DNA of 64,000 nt from Struthio camelus (Eukaryota > Chordata > Aves > Struthioniformes > Struthionidae). Positions 27,001 to 39,000 of the stretch are shown here, in pieces. The notes beneath the pieces are model-generated. The model worked only from the letters and a program-made list of their open reading frames with translations, had not been told where the DNA came from and did no database searches. Made by a program: the position numbers and the translations under genes. The DNA is taken from assembly GCF_040807025.1 (NCBI RefSeq), contig NC_090945.1, positions 38,743,088 to 38,807,087 on the forward strand, given 5' to 3'. Numbering within the stretch: position 1 is the first letter of the stretch; each line of letters opens with the position of its first letter.

Positions 27001-30000
27001 CCTCTCAACTTTGAGGCAGATTTTTTTATAGGTTGGAGGATATTCTCATATTCTCCCATTAGAGAGAAAAAAGAGACTCCCTATTGTTCCAGGAGAAGCA
27101 CTGTATGACATAAAATGTATATATGCAAGGATGGATACATGTGATGCTGACAGATTCCCTGTACAATTTAGTAGAGGACAAAAGGTATGGAGAATGCAAG
27201 GTTTCTGTAGTTCATAATTTATCCAAATTTTTGTAAGGCCAAAAAACCAAAAAAAATCTCCACAAAAAAATCTCCACTGCATAATTTTAATTCTTTCTGG
27301 CCACCAGGGAGAGTTAATAGGGATCTAGGAAATTTCTTGATAATTCATTTTATAGAAAGGTTTGTTTGGCAGCCTAAGTATGTATATTATTACTGATTGT
27401 GCTCTCAGTTGTTGGCCAGCTTGTAACCAGAAACAGCTGAACATTTTCAGTGTAAGATATACAAAAAAAAATCTAGAATTCAAGCCTTCTTGTCCTTCTC
27501 TTTAATTAAAGATGTTAATTTACACTATATTAAACCACATTTGGATCTAAACAAAACTCGATTGTTTTTTTCACGACAGCGATGTTTTGGTCACTTTGTG
27601 TCTGTGCATAGGAGAGTAATCTCGGAAATAGATACTCACTGAAGTAAGTGTGTTTTGGTGTGGTAGGAGTGCTCATATTTGTGGGGCTGACTTTTAAATG
27701 TTACTTGTCAGCGTTTCTGGTTTGTTTTTAGGATGTCTAATTGCTGTTAGTTTTTAAGTCACACTTTTACCTTTAAAACAGTAATCTGAACATGTCTGGA
27801 CAAACCGTATTCTCAAAAAACTGCAAATTGCTGAGCGCAACACATACAGTGTAGGGATTTTGGCGTCAGCCTTCTCCCTTCTGCTCTCTTTGTTTAATCT
27901 TACCCAGTAGTTAGGAGCATAGGTGATTCTGATGGACAGGATTTCAAACCACGACTATCTAGATAGCCACCCTTTTGAATCCAGAAGTATCGCAGAGGGA
28001 TCACGACAAGTCCAGTTCAGGACTAGACTTAGATTATGTAAATTTGGGGAAAATATTCAGACTTCATTGAGCACTATGAAACTGTCATGCTATATGTAAT
28101 ATGTACGTGAAAGTGTCTCTTTTCCTGTGCCGAAAACAAACTTTATAGATACTTCAGAAAAGTCTTAATTCAGATTTGTCTGAACACAGAAAAGTTAAGG
28201 CTGACAAACTGCAGTGAGGAATTATCTCAGGGAGTCTGCAAACAGTATGAGATGATAGATCTGAGTTGTATCAATTTCTTTATTCATCTTAATATCTTGA
28301 CGCTTAATGCTGAGAGATAATGTTCATTTAACTGCTGGATTTTGTGGTTGTGCGTAGTTAGTTTTTTGGATTTTTTTTTTTTTTTTTGGTAAATGCACCC
28401 AGCTATTATCCTCCAGCTGTTGCATTGAGATTAATTTGAAAATGTGTTCATGTGTTCTGTACAGAGATGTATTTATAGTTGCAGAAACTTTGTACCAAAA
28501 TCTAGATGGGGGGAGGGAGGTTCTTACTAATACAGTACTTATTCCCAAAGGAGAGACAACAGGAAAGAAAATGAAGGATTAGACAATCCTGGCTAATGGA
28601 GAGGCTTTAAAATGAGTTGAATCAGTTTTATTCAAAAATCTCCAAAATGCTGATTATTTACAACATGTTTTAATGGAGTTTCTGGTATTTTTTGTGGTAA
28701 AGTCTTTCTGTTCTTAGGAAAGCACACTAGAAAGGGTATTTAAACTAAAGAACTTTGTCAGTGCTCTCAGTTGATGAACTCTTAAGTAGCTATTTTTATA
28801 AATGCAATGATTCACTTAGCAAAGTGAATGTCTACAAATAATTTTATGCCCAGTCTAGATCCCACAAAGGTCAATAAGATACAGATCAAGCCTATAAAGA
28901 GAGGGTGTTTTTTCAGTCGTCCTTAGATCCAATATGTTCAGTTTGCAATTAAGAGGATGTTTGCTAGCTACCAACCATGAAATATGCACCTGGTATCTGA
29001 GAGACGAGCTGTGCTTTTTATGGTTTCTGCATCAATACCATTAACAAAAAGTGTGCAATTAGAAATTAGTCATTCTGTTGAAGTAAGAATAGTCTCTCCA
29101 CCCACACTTATGTTAGCATTACAGGGTTAAATTGAGCTTTATTCGGAATGAACCAGACACTATTGCTATGTGTACATAGAAAAACAATGCATTTAAAAGC
29201 AGGCACCCCTTTTTGACACAGTCTCATCTTTCTTAGAATTGTGTATTTAATATATTAGTTTTCAGCTCCTGAAGATTTGGATGAGGATACCACTGGAAAC
29301 AGACAATGTACGTTCTTATACATGACTCACAGCCTATCTGCTACTAAAAAAAAAAATCCTTGTCCCCCGCTCCCCTTCCTTTTCAATTCTTCTTTCTTCA
29401 CTATAGAATACCAGAATGCAGAGAGATGTGTACCAGTAATATAAAAACACATTGACTCCACTAACTGCATCAAGCTAAGATTTTTGATGCTTGTCCCCCT
29501 TCCCTATACTGTTTTGGGGTGATTTGACATTCATTTGGAAGGTGACATTCATTTGGAAGGTGACATTCCTTTGGAAGGTCAAATTACATGTTCAAAAGCT
29601 ACATTGAAAGATGTAGCATTAAAAGCTTTACCAAAGCTAAACATAACTTTATTCCTAATTTTTCTAAAAATACTAAAAGTGCTTCTATGCAATTATAGTT
29701 ATACACACATAGTAACAGTAAACATAAATTTTAACTCTGTTAAGTGAAGTTGAAAAAGGAACAGGGTACTACTGAGTAGAATGACAAATGCATACTTGAT
29801 CACTAATGCTCGAAGCTCCTCAGGTAACCATAGCTAAGCAAGAAGGCATTGAAAGTTTAATAACACTTCTGCGCCTTTCACCACTTCAACTTTTCTTTTT
29901 CTTCTGAAAATCAGGGAGGCTTGTTTGCAGCTCAGCTATTGAAAACCCTTGTTGTTCCTTCAGCAGAGCAACCAGTTGTAGAGTCTTGCTCATTGAAAGG

Positions 30001-33000
30001 TGATTACCAGTGTCAAAAGGCCTCCGTAGAGCTCAGTGAGTTTGGCCTAAGGTTTGTACTCCAGTTAAGAATGAACTGAGTTTCACTCTGCAGTGAAAAA
30101 CTGTCTTGAATGTATAGGCCAAGCATACATGTGTTTTTATATGTCAAGCACATGCTGCAAGAATTTGCTTCACAAGAGAGCTTGAACTCATGCCAGCTTG
30201 ATTTAAAATGAAGCTTCAATTTAGCAAGTTAAGCAAAAAAAAAAAATTTAAATCGTTTATCTTTTGTCAGTGGAGTTTTGTTTGGATACTCAGAAAAAAG
30301 GCGATTGTAAGATCAAGTCTTTAGCTAACATATGTAACACCCAGCTTATATAAATCAGCTACTCTGGCAAGTTGCCTTTTCTGGAAATTAAATTAGAAAG
30401 CTCATGAGGTTTGTTTCTTTTATGTTCTTTCTGTTTCTTTTGATTCTTATTTGCTCACATTGGAATGGCAGAAAAGATCTGTAAGGGGAGAGGCTAACAG
30501 GTGAAATATGTGGGAATAATTTTAGTGTCTAAGCTAGTAAATCTTCATGGCCAAAGTCATTGAGCTGCTTAGGAGGGGTAGATGGTTGATAGATTTTGTG
30601 CTGTAGAAAATGGCTACTCATACTACTACTTTTATGCTGTTCCTTGATTTAGAAATGGCTTGGCACCAATCCGTTTGGCCGTGCTTGAAAGCTGCAAAGA
30701 GAGCAGCAGATGGGAGAGCTCTGTAGATCATTTAAGAAACAAAAAAAGGCTTTTGTGGAGTGGTTACTTTGCTTCCCTCTCCCCGTGTTAGACCTGCTAT
30801 GTTACTTTTGTATAGTAATGTTCATGCAGACAGTTTTGATAAACTTTAGGGTGATCTTCAAAGATTTTTTTCTTAATAGTGGTTTGTACGTTTTTATGGC
30901 TTCGTTTATGTAAAATGAGGTCAGGAAAGATATTGTGGGTTTTTAAATTGTTGTCTTCCTTTTTTGTGCTAAGTTGCAGGACTGTCAAATCTAGTCTTCC
31001 TTGTCCTTGTTTAAAAAAATGGGTTGGCAATCTCCTATGTTAGGAAATCTCCCATATGTTATGGGATGGTAGGGTACGTTTTCATTATTTGCTTATCTGG
31101 GTTAGGACTGTTATCAGTGCATGCTCTTAATATAGATACATTGTACTGTTCTGTTTAACCGCAGACATTTTGCAAGGCAAGTTGTACTAATAGAAGACTA
31201 ATCTTGGCACTAGTGATGCATTTGAGAGTATTTCTAATGTTTTTTTTTTCCTCCCTCCTTGCTTCAACATCTGGTAAGCTCGTCTCACTAACAAGAGCAG
31301 GATATTAGACAAAAAAACTGGACTAGAGAAACAATTTGGAAATACTTAGAAGGACGTAGAAATTTTGTCTTTGCCAGTGTAACAGACCTTTGTAGATTGG
31401 GAGTAGTAGTATGTATTTTGTTTTATGACTGCATTCTGCATGATACCGTGGTAAGAAAAGTCAGGAAATACAATCTTGATGAAACTGATTCAATTGAACT
31501 GATTGAATCTTGATTCAATCTCAAACTACTTTATAATTTTACTCAAAGGATATTCATTAGTACTTCAGTACCAAAATGGCAGGTTGTATTGAAGGAGTCC
31601 CACTAGGTTCTGCTGTGGGTATGCATCTGCTCAGTAGTATTTTTATTAATGAGCTAGATAATAGAATAGAGGGCATGTTTTTGTTAAATTTGCAGATGAC
31701 GTGAGACTAGGAGGGACTACATGAGCAAAGGATGATGTGAGGTTTTAAAATGAACCAATTGCAAAGACAGCCTGAAAAACATTCAAAAATACTCAGTAGT
31801 TACCAAGTCCAAGGACGTGGAATATTGTGTTACGCAAATGTCTGGAGCAAGTGGTTATGGGAGAGAGATGGGAGATAGTATTTTACAAGGTGAAAATAAG
31901 ACATTTTTGTTGTGGAAAAAGGAAAACACTATACAGCAATGATGCGTGAAATAATCCCTCTGTTCACCTCGGCATTGGTAAGGCTTTAGCTGGAACATGG
32001 ATCCAGTTTTGGACGTTGTGTTTCAAGATGTGCATGACCAACTGGAGAGAATTCAGAGCAGAACAAAAAGACGTATCAGAGGTCTCGCAACTACATTGTA
32101 GGAGAAAAGGTTTAAAAAATTAGGGCTCAGATTAAGATTGCTGATTGTGGATAATAGGATAATAGTCTCACGTATATAAAAGACTGCTAAAGAAAAGGAA
32201 AGGAATAACCTATTGTACACGCTCATGGGGAGCACCACAGTAAGTAATAGCTATGAATTGCAGAAAAAATAGAAAGTTAGATGAGGAAAAACCATTCTAA
32301 TGATAGCAGTAATCAAACACTGAACTAGATTGCCTGGGAAGGTTATAAAAGCTCCAGCACTGGAAACCTTGAAAAAAAAGGCTACGGACAAACACCTCAG
32401 AAATGACATAAGTAAGGTCGGACATGTGTTGAGCGATGGATACAGATTAGACGACCTCCTGAGATGCTATCCAGACATTTCTCTGCAACTTCTGTGATAC
32501 AGCAGGTGTGCAGCAGAACCACATCCTGAACGGGACAAAAAAATTGCTCTGGGTCGAGCCTGCTTGTTCGTTGCAGCTCGGCAGCACAGCGGTCTTGAAA
32601 TGTTCCTTTAACTCTGCTGTGGGTGCAGAGTGCAGAGCTTTAGTAAAGGAGAGGGGGGAGTTGTCTGCTGAAAGGAGGAGGGGAAAAAAAGTTGTGAGGG
32701 AGCAGTGAATGAGAAAGTTGGTATGCTGTTTCCCTTATGTAAGCAGATTACTTCCCTCTGTTCTTTGGATAAGAATAGAAGTATTTAACTGAGATACAAG
32801 AGAAGGCTTTCAGGTGGAATACTTGAAAGGTAAATGGTCTTTTCCTGTGGGTTTGTGAACACAGTAACCTTAAGTACAAGCATATGCGTTCTGTGTGGAA
32901 GAATCTTTGGTAGTAGTTCTGACAAATTCTGTTGGGCGTTTTTCAAAGAGACGCTGCATGCGTCCTGATGAAATTCGACAGCGTGACCTTTTTCATATGG

Positions 33001-36000
33001 GACAGAGAGAGCTTTTGCTGATGAGACCTGACACTTTTTTTTTTAAACAGACTAACAAACACCATAGACCCTTTTGAAGCGTATTCCCAGAAATGTGGAT
33101 CAGCTTATTGGTAGCTTTAGTATACACTGCTGTGTCTCGCTGTATGGGCAAGAGTGGCACCACTTTATGCATTTACTCAGGTTTATTTTCAAACACACAT
33201 AGCATTTCTGTTTCAACCGCTACATATAATTTAATTCATTCATATGTTAAAATTTCTTGAGTGTTTTCCATCACAAATGGCTTATATCACGTTATGTTCT
33301 GTGCTTTTCAAAACTGTTGTAGATCTGTAGGTAAGACTCACGATAGCTTGACTGTTTTTTGTGGTAATTCCAAAACTTTGTTCAGAATCTAAATGTAAAA
33401 AGAGGTATTGCTTATCTCTTTGTTATTTAGAAATATATCAGTAGAAATAGTTCTACTGAATTTGCGGTGTCATTTAAAGGAGAGATCACTTTTATCTGTT
33501 GACTTGAGTTCAGGCACTATGAATTCTGAAGCGCTGTGATTTGTCGATTATGATTTGTTGATTCATATGATGCAGATAAGCGTTATGTGGTATACTGGGA
33601 TATGGGGGGAAGAAAAGTGTATAATTTTGGTTTCATAGGAATTGACAGAAATCTGATGTGCTATCGCTGTTGTTAAACAAGAGCACTTTATTCTCTTTCT
33701 AAGAGGAAACTCCTCTTAGGAAGTATGAACGAAGGTGAAGATTGCATGTAGTGTTAAACAGCTTTTCAAACTGTTCTTGTGATGTTCGGAGTCAACCTAT
33801 TGACAGTGTTGTAGACTGCTTAGGCTCAAGGACGCACAAATATGGGGTTTAGTGAAGCCCCTTGATCACGTCATTGCCATGAATAGTGTCTCTCTAATGG
33901 CAAGTTACAGTCTCCTGATCAGGGCCTCTAATGTCAGTTTGTGGATGGACATGTCAGTAGGAGCTGCTAAGCAGTTAGCTTTTGTACTCTGTGGACGACG
34001 AGCGTATAATTTCTACGTTCACCTACTACCCTGGTCTTTAGAGATGAGGTGTTTATTTGCATGAGACATTTTCATGAATAGGAAAGATTCGGGGAACTGT
34101 GCATCACAGGATAATCTACAGGTGCTTCTCCAGAAGAGGAAGAGAAATAACATAATATCTGTTCCAGTGAGATGAGAACAAGGTAAACAATGTTTCTGGA
34201 AAGTGAGGGCAGCCCGAGAGCAGGAGAATGGATAACTCTGTAGTCAGCACTGAATAGCAGGAGTCATAGGAGATTCAAGTTCATATACCATTCTTATTGC
34301 AGTTACTGTTTTTCATATTTATATACAACCTAAATAGATGCAGACTTACTACTGGAATTCAAATCCCGCTAATGCAATTAATTTACCCTGACCGGTTTTA
34401 TGAGTGAGATTGGGAATCTTTGGGCTAATAATCCTCACGCGCCTATGAGGGCAGTTGCAGCTGTTCTCTGCGTTTCATTCAGAAGAATTGCAATTCACAC
34501 TGTAAAATTACTCCCTCACCCACATGCTGAAGGCTGCAGTTGTATTTTGCAGGCATCTGCCAACAGTCCTCGAGGTTAATGGGTGACTGTATCCTTGAGA
34601 GGTGGCTAGTTCTCTCTGCAGTCATTCATCTTGCAAGTAGGAAATCCATTAAATTATTGTCTTGTGGCATTAGTCTGCTAGGTCACACTGGCACCAGCCT
34701 GTGCTAGTTTTGTAAATGGAGCTACTCTAGCTTTGTCACTATGTAGAAGAAGACATTAAGGTTCCTGGTCCTGGAAATTTTGTTTTAAATATAAAAACAT
34801 TGCTTACAGTAATCTTGACAGGGGTCCTGAAAAAGGTAGGGCTGAAACTAGGAGAGGAGAGAAGGCTACAGCTCTTTCCTCAAATCCAAGTCTGTAGGTG
34901 GTTGTGACCTAGTTCTGGCTGCTGAGATTTTTCACTATAGCAGTTGGAGCTGGAATATCAGTTATCAGTTTTGAACGCTAGCTGGTGACTGCTTGCATAG
35001 CCATAGGATTTAAAAGCACTTTCTATGGCTTTATTTCCAGAAGGAACCAGAAAGCAGGTCTGGAAAATGCTTGCGAGGTGTTTTTGTTGTCGTCATTGTT
35101 GTCGTGATTGTTTTTCAGCCATAGAAGTATCAGAAATCTGTTAGAAAGAGTAATCTAATCTCCTGGAGCATATGTTAATGGGGCATGCAGTGGTCTCCCC
35201 CACCTGTGGAAATTTATGAGGTTTTAAAAGTTTGGGGCATTCCACTTTGGAGCATAAATAGGACCTTTAATGTTTTTCTTTTCTTTCTTTCTTTTTTTTT
35301 TTCTTCTCCTCTCCAGGGAAAAAGAGAGAGAGTCTGGGGGAAGGGCGAGAGCGAAAGAGGAGGTGGTAGTTCTGCGATATGCTGAAGGTGGTTTCAGGGT
35401 TTCCAGAATCACATTATAGCCAACGTGACCTGATAACGTTAAGATTCTGAGCCGATACAGATTGCCAGTTCAAATGTGCTCAAGAACATTGCTGTATTAA
35501 CTTTTTTTGTGCTTCTAGACTTTACTCCTGATTAGATATTGTCCATCTGCTTTAGGAAGCTTTTTATCGCACCTCTTACAGCTATTCTAGGAGTCATTCT
35601 GCCACTTCGGTCTCCTGATCTGCTTCCTGATCCCTGCAGGCACTGTCACAGGGTGGTTGGCCTTTATTAAAGAACACATTTCCAGCCCTCTTTCACTTTC
35701 TCTTTAGACGTTTACTGCAGCTGGGCCTTCCTCTCTCTAACTTTGCTTCCATCTAAGGGTATTCAGGGGGTTGTCCCTGTGATAAGGGGACCCCTTAGGA
35801 AAATGCTTCAGTTCCCAGAAGCTAAGGCTGTTTGAGTTCCCTGCAGTTCTCTGCAGGCCCATGAGGTTAAAGGAAGAATAGTCTCCCATGAGGATGGGTC
35901 AAAACTAGCTCTTTGACCCTTAGGCTTTCAACGTTTGGGGCATATTTCCAGATGTGTTTTGCTAACATAGCAATCTAGCAACGCAAACTGTGCTGGTCCT

Positions 36001-39000
36001 GCACTGCTGCCGTTGCTTTGGTCCAGTTCAGGAGAGAAAATGTTAGCTTCCGTTCTCCTGCCTGGAGACTGCCAAGCGTGCCTGAGACTGGTCACCAAGG
36101 GTAGAGGTGTGTACCTCAGCCAGGTGAATGGCTTGCATCCTGCAGGCATAGCAGCTGGAAAGTCTGTTGATGTGTTATCACACAAATTGGCGAAGTGAAT
36201 ATGTGCTGTCCAAAACACATGGGTTATTCTGTTGCTTCCAGACAGCAAGTGTATATTTTGTCAGCATATGTTCAGATGTATAGATACAAAGTAGTGCATT
36301 GCTAAGACCTAATAGTGGCAAGGAGAGACCTGGCATGGCACACCTGGAAGGTATGTTGCCTCCTGTACCGCTCACCTCTTCTGCATGCTTGGCCCTTTTG
36401 CTGTCTTGCACAGCTTCTGTGCTGGAGCGCTCGTCCTGTGTTTAGGAGCTGCCCGAAATCAACATGTGATGGAGCAGCTGTGGTCAGCAGGAGTCACTCG
36501 AGGGTAATCAGCGTGACCCCGACCCAGCTCAGGACCAAATGAGTGTGGTGGTTTTGGCAACTAGCCAGTTGCCCTCAGTGCTGTCTCTGCAGTTTCTGTT
36601 TTGTGGAGTTCATACAGTTTGTGTCATGGTTGTTTTTTGGCATATCCATTTTTAAATCTCCTTAGTATTGTTTTCTTCGGGTTTTAAACTTTGTCTTTCA
36701 ATGCAAGGGGTTGTTGTTTCCCCAACCTTGAGCCCACTGGCAGAGTAGTGGGGGGGATGTGTGCTTCCAGCTTGCAAAGGACTGAGGGGGCCACCTCTTT
36801 GACATTCAGCCAGACTGTTTGAATGTCACCTTCCCCACTGTAAAGTTCTGCCTCCACTTGTGATCCTTCCACGCTTCTACCATGACACTTTGCTGCCAGT
36901 TTGTGATCAGTCCCGGCTGGTGCATGGAAAGAATGACATTGTTAAAGTCTTTCTCCATTTTATATATATAACTTTCACTCTTAGGGGTTTTTTGTTTTTG
37001 TTATTTCTCTGCTATTTTAGTTATTGAAGGCTCTACCCGCTGTGGGATTTCCCCTTAGAGCTTCCTGCTCCTGCTGTCATGAGTTCATTTCTAGCCACAA
37101 CTCTGCTCTAGGCAGCCACCACCATTCTAAACACTATGTTGCCCAACCTCTATCTATTGGTCACCTCAGCTTTTTCTTTGACAGAGGTAGAAGTCTCATT
37201 TTTAAGAATGCACCATCATATGTGTATATTTTAACATGCATAAGCAATGCTGGAAGGGTGGCAATGCACCATGCTGGCACTCTTTTTTTTTTTTTTTTTC
37301 AGTTCACTGTACAATATGGCCACGGTGCTTTACGCACAGGGCTGCATGCTGAAAGCTGCAGGAACTTAGAGCTGCTGTGTCACGCAGAAGTGCAGGGCGC
37401 AGCTGATCAGCTGCTTCCAGCAAAGCAGAGGTTTCTGCTGAGATCTGGCAGGTGCTGAGGAATAGGTTGGCTCACCCTGACCACGAGGATGTTGTCACCT
37501 TGCAGCTCCTGGATCCATGGAGTTTGAAGGCATCCTACTTTTTTTCCTCACTTCAAACTTCATTACTTGGAATCAAATACCACTTCCCCATTTTGCTGTA
37601 GAGTTTAAAAAACATGCTAAATGAAGTAGCATAGCTGACACATTTAAAATCTTGACCAGTAAAAACACTGACTCTGCAGACTTTCTTCGTATAGCATTGG
37701 GTAGAATGCTGTTTTAAATGCATTGGCCTCCAGTATGTTGTCAATGCTGCCATCCATGAACCTAAACAAATGGGGCTGGCGAGGAAAAGTCAGGAAAGGA
37801 AATAAGGAATAGCACTCTTAGGCTAGGGATAACTTGAATTTCTGGTGCGTGCAAACAAGCAAAAATCCTATCTTCTCACCCACTTTGCCCATCTTTCATA
37901 GGTATTTTCCTTATGGTATGTCCAGAACTTCTGCTTATCTTTAGAAACTTGTCTTTAGGCTGTCTGTAGAAACTGCACTGCTTTTAAAACAGTATTTTAC
38001 TCTGATTTAAACATTTTTCACATCACTAACTGAAGCACTGAGGGTAGAATAATGAGCGCCTACCTTCCTGTGGGCTAGCCAGTGATTTTTCAAGTTAGTT
38101 AAATTTTGCCTGAAGTATACTCCTTATAACAATGGATATCTGATCACATATTCATTTCTCAGTACCCCTGGAGACAGAATTCATGCTGACCATTCAAATG
38201 AGTATTATCATGCAAGTAATAACAAGACTGGCTGGGAATAATTAAGGTATGTGTAGGTGTGAGAACCATAATGATTCTGATAAATTCCCACGTTAACAAG
38301 CGACCTGTTTGATTCAGTACTTAGTCTAATGGGAACGAGATCGTCCAGGAGGAATTTTCCTTGATGATATTTTGCCTCATAGAAACTGCATAAAAGCTAT
38401 TTGTAGTAATGTTAATTTATAATTACATATTTAAATCTTGAGTAGGGGTGAGGGAGGGAAGCTGCGTTTAAAAACTAGGAGCATTATGTTGTCTTCAGTT
38501 CGTCACAGGAGTTCTCAAAGCCCAGGGAACCTTCCAAGGCTGTATGATGCCCTCTCGGATTTCTGTGATAGACCGTTGCTCTTGGTATTTTCCTTATCCG
38601 TACAGTCATACATACATATGTGATAGCCTACGTACATGCAGAGAGGATTATAAAATATTTTCCACCTCAGTTGCCTCTAGTTTCCTCAGGCCATATATCT
38701 AGTTCTGATCTTGGTACAGACAAGCCCCTAGGCAGACCAAACTAGGTTTATTTTATTTGAAAATGCACCTCAAAAACTTGCAGCTGTTCATATCTTTTAT
38801 GTTCCTTTGCTTGTATTTTTCTTTAACTTAGCTTCATGCTTGATAGAACCTTAAAAGTGTAAAACAACAGGAGGATTTGGAAGCAGTAGAATTAACTTCC
38901 TTATATTCAGTGGGTCCCTAAAAATGACATCAATAAAAATGTAATCTCAATGCCTTGAAACTATTGTACAGTTTGACTCTGACTTATACTTACCTTCTTT

